DNA from: a virus
Virus record (IMG/VR): IMGVR_UViG_3300022680_000058
Span: 1 to 64,000 of that record
Direction: 5' to 3' (one strand)
DNA: 64,000 bases
Both the position numbers and the translations under genes were made by a program. This document shows positions 39,880 through 48,844 of the stretch, piece after piece. The number at the start of each line of letters is the position of its first letter. Position 1 is the first letter of the stretch. The notes under the pieces are model-generated. The model was not told the DNA's origin and ran no database searches. It saw nothing but the letters and a program-made list of their open reading frames with translations.

Positions 39880-40284
39880 TCACACCACCGTGGCCAGGTT
39901 GTCGTAGAAGTTCAACCAAGCCGCCGCCGCTGCATCGTAGTACGCCGGAACACCGGTACCAGCACCAACACCCTCGGCAGCCTTTCGTCCGTCGGAGACG
40001 AAAGCCACTCGACCGTTGAAGCCAGTCGGGAGATTGGCGAAGGTGTAGATCGGGAGCGACCCGAACACGAGTGAACCCTGGGTGGCAATCGCAGCGTCGC
40101 CAGTCCCGGAGGTCATGCTGACGGTGAGGTCACCAGCGACCACTCCGGCCTTGATAACCTCGTTCCCATCGATGTCCGCCACAGTGATACCGGACCAAGT
40201 CTTCGACTCACCGGCAGGGATGTTGATGTTCGGCCCAGGGATGAATTTCGCCTCGGCGCTCGCATTGGTGATTACCGCGTCCAT
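39880..40284 (-). CDS. Decoration-like beta protein, 134 aa
   Basis: I use ATG 40284 (MDAVITNASAEAKFIPGPNI), with GAGGG 5 nt upstream; a TTG at 40311 would begin inside the palindrome. The first half has ITN..P.G......SGITVADI, like the 85-aa protein at 5452. The second half is the short domain FANLPTGFNGRVAFVSDGRK followed by Gly-rich turns, often found at the end of phage capsid decoration and fibre proteins. A palindrome copy lies 22 nt before the start. Confidence 0.6.
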   Translation of the reverse strand: MDAVITNASAEAKFIPGPNINIPAGESKTWSGITVADIDGNEVIKAGVVAGDLTVSMTSGTGDAAIATQGSLVFGSLPIYTFANLPTGFNGRVAFVSDGRKAAEGVGAGTGVPAYYDAAAAAWLNFYDNLATVV

Positions 40285-40305
40285 ATCTGCCCTCGCTCCT
40301 GAAAT

Positions 40306-40321
40306 GGGCAATCAATTGCCC
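40306..40321. repeat. 16-bp palindrome copy 3 (inverted orientation)
   Basis: GGGCAATCAATTGCCC in the gap before the gene at 39880-40284, 22 nt upstream of its ATG. Opposite centre (CA) to the other five copies on the plus strand. Flank CTCCTGAAA is shared with copy 2. Confidence 0.75.
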
Positions 40322-40332
40322 ACCTCGTGTTG

Positions 40333-40737
40333 TTACCCGATCTTCCCTGCCCGCCTTCCGAGATAGGCGCAGAAGGCAGCCGGGTCCTTGACTCCAGAAC
40401 AGCACGCCTCGACGTACTTCTCACAGGTGTCAAAGGCGTCGCCTTTCCCACCCTTGAAGTCGCCCTTGGCGGTGCGATACTTCTTCCCGCACTCGCTGTC
40501 GCACTTCATGGCTTCTGTGAGCGCCATGGAGAGGATCTCCGGGTCGAGACCCATCACGCCAGCCATGTCCTCAGCAACAAACTGAGACGCCTCTTGAAGG
40601 TGCCAGCAAGGAGCCTCAGGACCATCACACCCTTCGTCGTCCTCGGTGAAGAGGTTTTCGTCATCCTCTTCATGGATCTGTTCATGGGAGTCATCTCCCT
40701 GAATGATGTTCCTGAGCTCCTCTGCCAACGACTTCAT
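40333..40737 (-). CDS. Acidic protein with Cys-rich C-terminus, 134 aa
   Basis: Begins MKSLAEELRNIIQGDDSHEQ, similar to the start of 2399-3364. An acidic, likely disordered stretch (EEDDENLFTEDDEGCDG) follows, with an HLQE/A site. The C-terminal 55 residues (CDSECGKKYRTAKGDFKGGK, then TCEKYVEACCSGVKDPAAFC) match the Cys spacing of 48845 (C..KYR..., DC...F..C..., VC.SI). Probably a small disulfide or metal-stabilised domain. Between sheath and decoration genes. Confidence 0.6.
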   Translation of the reverse strand: MKSLAEELRNIIQGDDSHEQIHEEDDENLFTEDDEGCDGPEAPCWHLQEASQFVAEDMAGVMGLDPEILSMALTEAMKCDSECGKKYRTAKGDFKGGKGDAFDTCEKYVEACCSGVKDPAAFCAYLGRRAGKIG

Positions 40738-40772
40738 TTCAACACCTCAATCCGCTACCATGACACGAATGA

Positions 40773-43403
40773 CTATTCCGAAGAGCTGAAGATCTGCTCG
40801 AACCGGAACAGGAGAAATTCTCCAGGCTTGTTCACCGCGACATACACGTCACAGATGACCAGTCCATCCTCCTCGACGTTGGGAGGATTGTTGGTCTCAT
40901 CACAGATGACGGAAAACGCCTCCTGAGGCGTGTCACCCTTGAACAGCCCCTGCCCAAAGAGCGTCAACATGAAACTCTCGACGGACAGTTGAATGGTCTT
41001 CCTGAGGGACGAACCCACGTTCTCGAAAACGAACCCATGGGTACTGTTGAAGACCGAGACCTTCAGGAAGTTGAACAGCCTTCGAGCATGAATGAACCTG
41101 AAGTCCGATGGTGGATTCTCCAGAGTCCTTGCGCCCCACACACACCGCCCTGTCTGGGCAGTGTCCATGAGAGAGTTGACCTGCTTCGGGTGGAGAATAT
41201 CGAGCTCATCGAACTCCATGGTTCGTTCGAGACCGATGCTGAAATTCAGCTTGCCCTCGGTGACGCCAGCCGGAGCTCGACCCACAGATTTCGTGTTGTC
41301 CGTCCTAGCATACACACCAGCGATGTGCCCACCAGGAGGGATATTCACAGGAAGGTCCGTCACAGGGTCAGTGATCGTGATCCAAGGGTAGTACAGCGCG
41401 CCGTAACTGCTGTTCGCCCCGAGGTCATTGATCCTGTAACTCTGAGCCTGTTGAGGCGTGAGTCCCTCCGGAGTCGCCAGGATGATGAACCATTTCTCGT
41501 TCCGCTCGGCCTCTGTGAGCTGATCGAGGGACATCGTGACGTTTCCAGCCGCGTCAGGAATCGTGACGTTCTGGAGCTCGTTCGTCGGGAGCAAAGCGTA
41601 CATCCCTTCACGATCAGTGAGAAGGGTCGGGTCGGTGAGCTCGTTCCGAGTCACAGAGCCGGGAGACGCACCATCGGTACCACCGGCGGCATCCGTCTCA
41701 ACGAGACTGAGATCTGGTTGCTTGTAAAAGCTCGCCGTCGCGATCGACCCAGGAACGAGAACGGCAGGTCCGGCGCCGTGAGACGTCTCGGGCTCCTCGA
41801 TCTCCTGACCAGCGACGAGTCTGAACGCGAAGTGTCCGGTCGTGTAGTTGATGACGTTGAGATTCGACGGGGCTGTCCCATCGACGTCACCAATCAGATT
41901 CCCGTCACCGTCATCAGTGATGGTCCTCGTATTGCCACCAACATCCGTGTAGGTGATACTGACGGACCCTTGCTGAACAGGTGCCTCCAGCGGAAGCGTC
42001 CGAACACCAACCGGAATCACAGCCGACGTCAGACCACCACCACCAGCAGTGCCGTCAGTGGAGCCGTAATCGAGAGTCGGTGTCGCAACCGGGATACCGC
42101 CGTTTCCGGCAGCACACTGGACCGACCTAGCGAAACCACTCAGACGAACGGGGGCGACATCCGCATTCGACGGCTCGGTGAGCTCGATGTAGTCCGACCC
42201 GACACCGGCATTGTTGAGCACACTTCCAACGTACCGAGCATCAGAAGTGTCAGTGAAGCTCAAATCCTCGAAAATCTCTTCGAGGCTGCCGTCAACGGTC
42301 ACCAAGACATCAAACCGAGAGTACGACGCAGTGCTCCTGGTGAAGTAGTCATCGTCCCCACGGATGTCGACGTCCACACCGTTGCCCCAGGTACCTCCAG
42401 AGATGACCGAGTAGTCCCAGATCACCTGCGAATAGCAGACTTCGATCGGGCACTTGTTGTACGGAGCAGGAGACCCAGCATTGATGATGAAACTCGCCTG
42501 CCCTGTCGTGTAGTCGATGGTGTCCGACACGCCCGTGAGGACAGTGTCAGTAGACGCCAATGTTCCGGCGCCGTCATCAAAGATGGTGACCAAGTCTCCA
42601 GCCGGGGTGAAGTCCGCCGTCACCGCAGCCGCTGCATCGGGAACACTCGCCGTCGTTGTCTCGAAAGACAAGTTGAAGACGCCTGTCGTGTAATCGATGT
42701 ACCCACGAGCGATGTTGCTCGTATCGTAGAGAATACCGATTCCCTCTTGAGCTGGAGCCGGGGCATGAACCGCGTCATCACCATAGGTCACAGCGCCAGC
42801 GCTGACCAGCGTATTGATCGTCACTGACCCAGGAACGATCTTCGCGTCGTTCGCAACGACAATCCGGCTGATCATTGCATCGTTCGACGCCGCAGAAACA
42901 CCAGCCACACCATCAGGGACGGGAACAGGAGTCAGGGCCTGAGCCACAACCGGAGTCCCTGCTTCATAGTAGGTGATAGAGACACCACCAGGAGCAGGTG
43001 TGACTTGTTGGATCGGGAGTCCAGAAATGGCTGTGAGAGGAGTACCACCCGAAGAAAAGTCCTGCGTGGTACCATCACCCACACCAATCTGCTCCTCACA
43101 GACTGGATTCGTGAGCTCTCCGACAGCAGTCGCCGCGTCGGACGGGATCACACGAACGACATACGCTCGACGACCGCCATTCGCGAAAAACGCATAGACG
43201 TGTGTTGGAACCTGGCTCAGTGCGGTGAACGTCCCGAACTCTTCCGAGAAAGAGGTGTAGTTCGTCTTGAGCGTGGCTACGTTTGTCGGACCCTTGGTCG
43301 TGAAGCCGACGATGCCCATGTTCGACGTGGAAACGCCTTGAATCGGGGTCAACCCACTCGCGCGTTCCTCGACATACACGCCGGGATGGAGGTATTCTGC
43401 CAT
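40773..43403 (-). CDS. Tail sheath protein, 876 aa
   Basis: Opens with the universal sheath start (AEYLHPGVYVEERASGLTPI, then GVSTSNMGIVGFTTKGPTN) and YAFFANGGRRAYVVRV. The C-terminal part has the contractile core: WGARTLENPPSDFRFIHARR, FVFENVGSSLRKTIQLSVES and the closing FNKPGEFLLFRF-like strand (VAVNKPGEFLLFRFEQIF). It is longer than most sheaths because of large inserted beta domains (about 100-560). Contraction drives the tube through the envelope. ATG 43403 has GAAGGGG before it. Confidence 0.9.
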   Translation of the reverse strand: MAEYLHPGVYVEERASGLTPIQGVSTSNMGIVGFTTKGPTNVATLKTNYTSFSEEFGTFTALSQVPTHVYAFFANGGRRAYVVRVIPSDAATAVGELTNPVCEEQIGVGDGTTQDFSSGGTPLTAISGLPIQQVTPAPGGVSITYYEAGTPVVAQALTPVPVPDGVAGVSAASNDAMISRIVVANDAKIVPGSVTINTLVSAGAVTYGDDAVHAPAPAQEGIGILYDTSNIARGYIDYTTGVFNLSFETTTASVPDAAAAVTADFTPAGDLVTIFDDGAGTLASTDTVLTGVSDTIDYTTGQASFIINAGSPAPYNKCPIEVCYSQVIWDYSVISGGTWGNGVDVDIRGDDDYFTRSTASYSRFDVLVTVDGSLEEIFEDLSFTDTSDARYVGSVLNNAGVGSDYIELTEPSNADVAPVRLSGFARSVQCAAGNGGIPVATPTLDYGSTDGTAGGGGLTSAVIPVGVRTLPLEAPVQQGSVSITYTDVGGNTRTITDDGDGNLIGDVDGTAPSNLNVINYTTGHFAFRLVAGQEIEEPETSHGAGPAVLVPGSIATASFYKQPDLSLVETDAAGGTDGASPGSVTRNELTDPTLLTDREGMYALLPTNELQNVTIPDAAGNVTMSLDQLTEAERNEKWFIILATPEGLTPQQAQSYRINDLGANSSYGALYYPWITITDPVTDLPVNIPPGGHIAGVYARTDNTKSVGRAPAGVTEGKLNFSIGLERTMEFDELDILHPKQVNSLMDTAQTGRCVWGARTLENPPSDFRFIHARRLFNFLKVSVFNSTHGFVFENVGSSLRKTIQLSVESFMLTLFGQGLFKGDTPQEAFSVICDETNNPPNVEEDGLVICDVYVAVNKPGEFLLFRFEQIFSSSE

Positions 43404-43434
43404 GGTATCTTATCCCCTTCCGTCGTCGTGGGCT

Positions 43435-43833
43435 TCAGCCTCGACGCGCTTTCCTTTTCCTCTTTCCCTCCTTCTCCTGCTCCTGTTGCTCCTGCTCCTG
43501 TTGCTCCTCTTCAGAATCTTGCCTGGGAACCTCGGTTTTGGCAACCTTTTCTGAGGTCACCCCATGCTTCTCGCCATCCGAAACCCGCTCTTTTTCCGGC
43601 GCTTTCCTCGGCTCACTTTTCTCGACCTCGACGTTGGAACTCTCGTCCTTCGCCGGGGCCTCCTTTTCCGGAATCTGAAAAGACTTCAGAGGAACGATCT
43701 TCTTGATCCTCTTCAGGTGCGCCAGCTCCCTCGTGAGAGGTGACTCGAAATCCTGATTCGGAACCAAGACAGTCGGACCACCAGGTAGGTCAACAGACTT
43801 CGTGACCTTTCCAACATACCTCCACCACGCCAT
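43435..43833 (-). CDS. Low-complexity charged protein, 132 aa
   Basis: The first 60 residues form a small domain (YVGKVTKSVDLPGGPTVLVP); the rest is disordered, with alternating Lys/Glu and a Gln/Glu repeat (EEEQQEQEQQEQEKEGKRKR) at the C-terminus. Encoded immediately ahead of the sheath. Might be an assembly or neck-associated factor; not recognised. Confidence 0.55.
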   Translation of the reverse strand: MAWWRYVGKVTKSVDLPGGPTVLVPNQDFESPLTRELAHLKRIKKIVPLKSFQIPEKEAPAKDESSNVEVEKSEPRKAPEKERVSDGEKHGVTSEKVAKTEVPRQDSEEEQQEQEQQEQEKEGKRKRKARRG

Positions 43834-43850
43834 CCTACACCTCTCTCAGG

Positions 43851-44537
43851 TCAAACGAGACCTCTTGAGTTTACACTCGTGATCAAGTTTGGTGAAGTGG
43901 GGGCGACATACGGGTCGTGGAAATCGAGCTCACCCTCAACCCTGAGGGATATTGTCCAGCCCAATGTTCTGTCCGCCACATCAACAATCTCATCCAAGGT
44001 ATCCAGTGACTCCTGGAACGCATAGTACCCTCTCTCGGCGCCCACAGAGTCAATGAAATACACCTGCCCATACGGTCCGAACTTTTGGCCAACCTTCCGC
44101 AACATCAAGTCTGCCTGAGTCCTCAACCTGGCCCTTATGTGGACCTCATACATGATGTCATACGGGTCTGCCCATTGCTTGATTTCGAGAGCCGAAGGCC
44201 CCTGAACACCACCAGACGAAGTCACAGTCTTTGATGTGGCAGCCGGTGTGTAATACTCACGACCACCTGGGTTCCTTCGTTGAGGAGCATGGTTGAGCGC
44301 TGTCCTCGAAACAACAATGTTTGGAAGAAGCTCGTTCTGATACGTCGCCTCTGGCTCTTGAAAGTAGATCGGAATATACCCACCATACTCGTCCGGCCCG
44401 AGAACATTGTCAATTCTGACCGCATAGACCTGAACAGTCTCACCGTCGAACTCGTGCGGGATCAACTCTCCACCCGCTGTCCGAATCATCCCCTCGTCAA
44501 AATCACGAAGGAAGACTATTCCTGTTCTGGCACTCAT
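43851..44537 (-). CDS. Neck/tail-terminator-like protein, 228 aa
   Basis: Beta-rich protein with FDGETVQVYAVRIDNVLGPD, a disordered middle (RRNPGGREYYTPAATSKT), then DIMYEVHIRARLRTQADLML and GWTISLRVEGELDFHD. Position directly before the sheath and after connector-like genes matches a tail terminator/neck protein (T4 gp15-like), but sequence evidence alone is weak. ATG 44537 overlaps the gene before it by ATGA. Confidence 0.5.
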   Translation of the reverse strand: MSARTGIVFLRDFDEGMIRTAGGELIPHEFDGETVQVYAVRIDNVLGPDEYGGYIPIYFQEPEATYQNELLPNIVVSRTALNHAPQRRNPGGREYYTPAATSKTVTSSGGVQGPSALEIKQWADPYDIMYEVHIRARLRTQADLMLRKVGQKFGPYGQVYFIDSVGAERGYYAFQESLDTLDEIVDVADRTLGWTISLRVEGELDFHDPYVAPTSPNLITSVNSRGLV

Positions 44538-45337
44538 CCCAACCCCATTGATACGAGCTCTTGAAATCGACGGACACGCTTCGCTGACGACGCCTTCTCG
44601 AACGGAAGATCATTGGCAGTCTTGTACCCTCTGTCCGATGGCACAGCTACCCAACCCTCGAACCTCTTGAAAATATGCTTCAGATCTGTCCCGATCACCA
44701 TCCTGAGCGCCGGTCTCCAATGAGCTCTTCCTGGGTTCGGTGGAATCCCGAACTCGTACCTGAGCACCTCGAAGGCAACATCGCGAGACACCTTCCTCGA
44801 AATAGACACCTTCTGTTTCGTTCTGACAGTGACTCCAAGCGCCCTGAGCTCAGTCTCTACAGACTCAAGATTCTTCCGTCTGTCCCTCTCAATCGCTTTC
44901 GCCTCCCTCTCAGAGACGAACCTGGACACCACCTCAGCCTCCCGACGTTTTGGCTCGTATGGGATCGTGTCCATGGTCCACGGATTCTCTCGTTCGAGAA
45001 CAACAGTTGCTGGCTCGACCGCCTCACCACCGCGAATCTTCGGGATGACGTAGAGCACTGTCCGCTTCACATCCGACGCCCTTAGCTTGTGAAGCATCTT
45101 CTGTGGAGCGAATATGCCAGCGATCTCCCAATCGTTCTCTTTTGGGAGGCTCATAACTCGAAGACCGTCAGGGTATCCTTCAATCCCCTTCGGAGCTCCC
45201 TCTTTGACCCGCTCCAAAGTTTCTTTGGCGACCTCTTGTGGGAACGTCTTGATGATAGCGACCACACGTTCTGGTAGCTCGTTGACGAGCTTCAACGTTC
45301 GCTTATTCTCCTTGAGTGGCGTAACAGTGAGCTTCAT
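44534..45337 (-). CDS. Head-tail connector-like protein, 267 aa
   Basis: N-terminal part NELPERVVAIIKTFPQEVAK followed by GAPKGIEGYPDG resembles phage tail-completion proteins (gp10/HK97 type). The centre contains a long charged helix (VSEREAKAIERDRRKNLESV) and the C-terminal part LRYEFGIPPNPGRAHWRPAL. Probably part of the neck. The gap 45338-45419 before it has no gene. Confidence 0.5.
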   Translation of the reverse strand: MKLTVTPLKENKRTLKLVNELPERVVAIIKTFPQEVAKETLERVKEGAPKGIEGYPDGLRVMSLPKENDWEIAGIFAPQKMLHKLRASDVKRTVLYVIPKIRGGEAVEPATVVLERENPWTMDTIPYEPKRREAEVVSRFVSEREAKAIERDRRKNLESVETELRALGVTVRTKQKVSISRKVSRDVAFEVLRYEFGIPPNPGRAHWRPALRMVIGTDLKHIFKRFEGWVAVPSDRGYKTANDLPFEKASSAKRVRRFQELVSMGLG

Positions 45338-45419
45338 TGTTTCAACCCGTCATGACCCATGCGCGACAACCTGGACTCGTAGAGGCATCTCATCGACACC
45401 GCGAGAGCTGGCTGAGAGC

Positions 45420-45713
45420 CTACACTTCTGTTGGCTCCTGGATTGGTTTCTTTTCCTCACCAGGCCACCGCCAATACAAACCATGAGCTGGTTGCACTGA
45501 AACATGAACGATGCTGGTATGCCCCTTCTCGGTCTGACGACCATAGGGGTCCTGCTTCGACTTATCTCGTGCTACACGAACAGCATTGATGCACGGCATA
45601 CATCCGTTGAGCTTGACGTCTCCGTGCACGGCTAGCACCAAAGCATTTTGGTCTACGCCTTCAGGGTCCGTAAAGATGACGACATCTCCAACGTGAGGTT
45701 GTCTCCGATCCAT
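45420..45713 (-). CDS. Conserved phage small protein, 97 aa
   Basis: Sequence RRQPHVGDVVIFTDPEGVDQ, GCMPCINAVRVARDKSKQDP and AHGLYWRWPGEEKKP is a pattern I recognise from many phage genomes (..GD.VHYVDP.G..H.A.V..V.G..PC.N.......S..DPYGRQ....). I start at ATG 45713, with AAGGAG 9 nt upstream; ATG 45770 overlapping the previous gene is possible. Role unknown. Confidence 0.6.
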   Translation of the reverse strand: MDRRQPHVGDVVIFTDPEGVDQNALVLAVHGDVKLNGCMPCINAVRVARDKSKQDPYGRQTEKGHTSIVHVSVQPAHGLYWRWPGEEKKPIQEPTEV

Positions 45714-45766
45714 TATCTCTTGCTCCTTCTGCGACCTTGTTGCCGCGCAGGAGTCATGACGATCAC

Positions 45767-46096
45767 TCATTTCTGGCCAACCGGAACCATGGCGTGCGGA
45801 GACTTCGGGCGAAGCATCTCCACATGCTCATCGCACGCCCCGACCATCCCCCCATCCTTCGCTTCGACGAGGTTGGTCGAATCCTTCCCACACCTGAAAC
45901 ACAAAGAGGCAATTGATTGCCTGCTCAATGGACCTCTATATGATGGGAACGACATACCACTGAGAGGACCACCACACTCCCCGTCGCCCAGTGCATCCCT
46001 ACACGAAGCCGAGTTCTCGCCTGTTGGCGCCATCCTCTCACAGCACGAGCACACGAATGAGTAACCCTGCTTCATGAACCTTTCCGTCTGGATCAT
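45767..46096 (-). CDS. Cys-rich protein, 109 aa
   Basis: Start ATG 46096 (MIQTERFMKQGYSFVCSCCE). Eight Cys arranged as CSCC, then C...C, CFRC and a final CDEH suggest two zinc sites. One palindrome copy is read as RQSIA in the middle. Not recognised; another of the many small zinc proteins in this genome. Confidence 0.55.
   Translation of the reverse strand: MIQTERFMKQGYSFVCSCCERMAPTGENSASCRDALGDGECGGPLSGMSFPSYRGPLSRQSIASLCFRCGKDSTNLVEAKDGGMVGACDEHVEMLRPKSPHAMVPVGQK
45907..45922. repeat. 16-bp palindrome copy 4 (AGGCAATTGATTGCCT)
   Basis: Outer pair changed on both sides (A...T), keeping full symmetry. Inside the gene at 45767-46096, read as R-Q-S-I-A, the same frame as copies 1, 2 and 6. 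Confidence 0.75.
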
Positions 46097-46112
46097 ACTC
46101 CTACTCCCTCCT

Positions 46113-46538
46113 CTACAACATACTCCGACCACCACCTGAAACCACTGGCCACTTCCCTCCCTGGTATGGGTTCGGCTTCAAAACGTTCCTGACATACAAG
46201 TCCTTCACCCGATCGAGCCGAGACTTCTCCATGTCAGGGGGTGGGACGACCCACACAAGATACTTTTCCGGGTCCACATCCACTTCGAGAGTCGTCCCCG
46301 ACGAAACGTCTCGAACCCGAACAACACCAATGGCAGGATCAACCTGAGTGATTCGACCATGCTTGATGATGTTCTTCCCCTTCTTTGACCTCACAGTGAC
46401 CAACTGCCCAGCCATCAGGTTTACCCGCTCTGCCGCCTCCTCCAGCCTCGCAGAGTTTTCCACGATGTCAGAGACCTCGGATTCCTGTAAGGCTACAATC
46501 GCCTCTCTGAGGACCGCATTGATGCGCTGAACATCCAT
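46113..46538 (-). CDS. Long-tag protein with KOW/SH3-like core, 141 aa
   Basis: Begins MDVQRINAVLREAIVALQES, the long tag, with an LQE/S site at residue 19. After a short helix, GQLVTVRSKKGKNIIKHGRI, DPAIGVVRVRDVSSGTT and the DVDPEKYLVWVVP end look like a small SH3/KOW barrel, a fold that binds RNA, DNA or protein. ATG 46538 shares a base with the stop before it (TGATG). Confidence 0.6.
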   Translation of the reverse strand: MDVQRINAVLREAIVALQESEVSDIVENSARLEEAAERVNLMAGQLVTVRSKKGKNIIKHGRITQVDPAIGVVRVRDVSSGTTLEVDVDPEKYLVWVVPPPDMEKSRLDRVKDLYVRNVLKPNPYQGGKWPVVSGGGRSML

Positions 46539-47170
46539 CAGACCGGAACTCCCTCGTAGCCAATGACACCCTTGATGTCCATGACCATCTCTCCGACCTT
46601 ATCGACCTGTGATTGGGCAAATGTTCTGGCGTCACCCTTCGATGATGTGAAGAAGATTCCGCGAGACCCCCATCCGCGTCTCACTGTCTTGACATAGACA
46701 GCACTTTCCCGCTCCTTTGACACCTTGATCAGAAATCTCTTCTTTCCACCCTTGCTGGCGCCCCCACCCTGAGCTTCGAGTTCTGCCAAAGTTTCACGAC
46801 CGAGCTGTGTAATGGACCACTTCTCAATCTCGGAGCCATCATCGTCACCCTTGTAGACCTCCATCACAATGAGGCCAAGATCCTCCATCTTGTAGAGGGT
46901 TGGAGTGAACATCCCCGTGATTGCTTTCGTGCCCATCGGGGTCGTGTACCACTTCCAGTAGTACCCAGTCCCAGGGTGCCTGGTGTAGAGGGTCCCATGG
47001 TCAGCAAGGTTTCTGAGCGTCTGCACAGCCTTTGGGGCGAGCCTTGGGAGCTTCTTCCCCTTCCGCCCTTTACCCTTGCTCGACAACTGTTTTGGCGTCG
47101 GAATTTCGTATCCACCGAGCTTCGTCTCACTAATTGCCGCATGAAGTTGTGCTGAAAGTTTAGGCATCAT
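46538..47170 (-). CDS. Short-tag protein with winged-helix-like domain, 210 aa
   Basis: N-terminus KLSAQLHAAISETKLGGYEI then PTP, followed by a basic linker (SSKGKGRKGKKL). Residues about 45-135 fit a winged helix: AVQTLRNLADHGTLYTRH, then FTPTLYKMEDLGLIVMEVY and WSITQLGRETLAELEA. The C-terminal part is a separate alpha/beta domain (FLIKVSKERESAVYVKTV). A DNA-binding domain on a tagged protein would fit a regulator delivered with the DNA; this is inference. Start ATG 47170 overlaps TGA. Confidence 0.6.
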   Translation of the reverse strand: MMPKLSAQLHAAISETKLGGYEIPTPKQLSSKGKGRKGKKLPRLAPKAVQTLRNLADHGTLYTRHPGTGYYWKWYTTPMGTKAITGMFTPTLYKMEDLGLIVMEVYKGDDDGSEIEKWSITQLGRETLAELEAQGGGASKGGKKRFLIKVSKERESAVYVKTVRRGWGSRGIFFTSSKGDARTFAQSQVDKVGEMVMDIKGVIGYEGVPV

Positions 47171-47730
47171 CAAATCCTGTCGTGTTCCGTCTTTCGGAAC
47201 GGCACGAACTTCGACCTAAGCTTGACCTCGATCTTGAACTGAACGAAGGTTGATGTCGTGAAGACATTTCCATCCCTGGTAGCCTTCACTACATCCCACT
47301 GACTGAACTGAGACGAGTTTCCGAATGGAACCTCTGACCAAAATTCGATAATGTCGCCCTTCTTCGGATACGGGGCGCTCCTGTCCTCGAACTCTTTTCT
47401 TGAAATCCAGATGACAGCCTCAGACTCCGTTCTCGCACCCTGCTCACTTGCTTCCACAGTGACATTGTCCGACTGTGGATAGTCAATCGCCGCATAGAGC
47501 TCGAAAGGCCCGTTGTACGACCAATCCTTCCCCTCATGAGAGGGCTCTCCATAAACAGGATCTCGATTCTTAGCTCTACGAAGCTGATAGAGCTTCACAG
47601 GCTCTCCAGCGAGCCTGGCAGGCTCTGTAGCAACGGAGTCCCACAACGCTTGTTCCGTGCCACAATCATCACAATCGCTGCCCGGAAAGATGCGTCTCGT
47701 GGGCTCGCAGTCGTCGCTACAGAACCCCAT
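47170..47730 (-). CDS. Neck-type protein with N-terminal zinc cluster, 186 aa
   Basis: Starts MGFCSDDCEPTRRIFPGSDC with four to five Cys in the first 25 residues. The body has PVKLYQLRRAKNRDPVYGEP and a beta barrel PYPKKGDIIEFW...DVVKATRDGNVFTTSTF ending in VEVKL-type strands, like head-tail connector proteins of marine myophages. ATG 47730 overlaps the stop of the tagged gene before it (TGATG). Confidence 0.55.
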   Translation of the reverse strand: MGFCSDDCEPTRRIFPGSDCDDCGTEQALWDSVATEPARLAGEPVKLYQLRRAKNRDPVYGEPSHEGKDWSYNGPFELYAAIDYPQSDNVTVEASEQGARTESEAVIWISRKEFEDRSAPYPKKGDIIEFWSEVPFGNSSQFSQWDVVKATRDGNVFTTSTFVQFKIEVKLRSKFVPFRKTEHDRI

Positions 47731-48314
47731 CACCACCACCCCTGATATTTCGCCGGTGGCCTCTTCTGAGCATGTCCAGTAACAGACCTGGCGATATTTC
47801 CAAGCTTCTTGGCATAGTTCGTGATTTTGCTGGCGAGCGTCTTGATCCCTCCCTCATCATCAATCGAGACATTCTTCCCGATCGTCATGAGCTCTGGGTA
47901 CTCATCAACCCACTGGTCCACAACCATCTGAGCATCTTTCTTCCGGTCAAAGAATGTCCCCTCATACCCGCCAAAAGCCATGCTCATCCCAGTTGTGGCA
48001 TGAGAAATAACCCACGAAGTTCCTTTATGGCTCTTGTGAACAGCCCAGACACCTTTGACATACGCCTTGATTGGCTGCTTCGTGTGCCCCTCATCATGGA
48101 ACATGTTCGGGACACGGATCTTGATGGTTTTCCCCGACCATCCAGTCGGCCCTTTCTTCCCCTTCTTCGGCGACTTCATCCCAAAAGTCCCTGGAGCACG
48201 AACATCATAGCTCGTTACACCAGAGGCTATTGCCTCAGCCATTACGGCGATCTCATCTTCTTGAAATGTTGAAATCGCCGTCACGAGAACAGTGTTGACC
48301 GTGTGAACATCCAT
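47730..48314 (-). CDS. Long-tag protein, 194 aa
   Basis: Tag MDVHTVNTVLVTAISTFQED with FQE/D at residue 19, then MAE/AIASGVTSYDVRAP, so both tag blocks are present. A Lys-rich linker (MKSPKKGKKGPTGWSG) follows, then a folded domain with IKIRVPNMFHDEGHTKQPIK, GTSWVISHATTGMSMAFGGY and FDRKKDAQMVVDQWVDEYPE. Basic C-terminal tail. No family recognised. Confidence 0.6.
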   Translation of the reverse strand: MDVHTVNTVLVTAISTFQEDEIAVMAEAIASGVTSYDVRAPGTFGMKSPKKGKKGPTGWSGKTIKIRVPNMFHDEGHTKQPIKAYVKGVWAVHKSHKGTSWVISHATTGMSMAFGGYEGTFFDRKKDAQMVVDQWVDEYPELMTIGKNVSIDDEGGIKTLASKITNYAKKLGNIARSVTGHAQKRPPAKYQGWW

Positions 48315-48841
48315 CACATATCTGCCTTGAACGCAAGGTGCGCTTTCAGAGCTTCGAGGATGTCCTTGTAGACGTCTTTCACGGTTCTGCCCGACGTGAT
48401 GATCGATGCCTTACCATGGTTGAGAACGCCGCCGACATCAACAGAGCTCGGGTTGATGAACATGTCAATGTTCTTCTGCCAGCCGACCTTCTTCTCATCG
48501 AAATCGACGAAGACCTGTCGTCTGTCCTTCTTCTTCCCGGTTCCCTTGTAGCCCTGGTAGACCCTCTTGGTTCCTGGGAGGTCTTTCTTGAGCTTCTTGA
48601 GCTGCTTCAAGAGCGCCGTAGAAAACTTGACCCTCTCTTCGAGAGTCCCCCCGCCAGTGATCCCCGCTGGAGAGAACTTCGATGGAGGAGGAGGAGTATA
48701 CTGCTGTCCACGAGGGGACGGAACTCTGTACACCCCGGTGACACCATGAGCCATCGCCGCCTCGTGGAGGTCGTCAACCTCACACTCCTGGAAGAAAACA
48801 ATGGCTTCGACCAGTGTCGTATTGACCGCCTGAATGTCCAC
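48314..48841 (-). CDS. Long-tag protein, 175 aa
   Basis: Start is GTG 48841 (VDIQAVNTTLVEAIVFFQEC), preceded by GGGGTGAGCT. FQE/C at residue 19 and LHE/AAMAHGVTG..VPSP at about 27-44. A Pro/Gly-rich linker, then TLEERVKFSTALLKQLKKLK and RRQVFVDFDEKKVGWQKNID, ending in DVYKDILEALKAHLAFKAD. Mostly helical and basic cargo. Unknown function. Confidence 0.6.
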   Translation of the reverse strand: MDIQAVNTTLVEAIVFFQECEVDDLHEAAMAHGVTGVYRVPSPRGQQYTPPPPSKFSPAGITGGGTLEERVKFSTALLKQLKKLKKDLPGTKRVYQGYKGTGKKKDRRQVFVDFDEKKVGWQKNIDMFINPSSVDVGGVLNHGKASIITSGRTVKDVYKDILEALKAHLAFKADM

Positions 48842-48844
48842 AGC

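Noticed and set aside
40989-42827. 612-aa open frame on the plus strand
   Set aside because: It lies entirely opposite the sheath gene, is Arg/Asp-rich without any recognisable domain, and has no ribosome binding site. It arises from the codon bias of the sheath frame.
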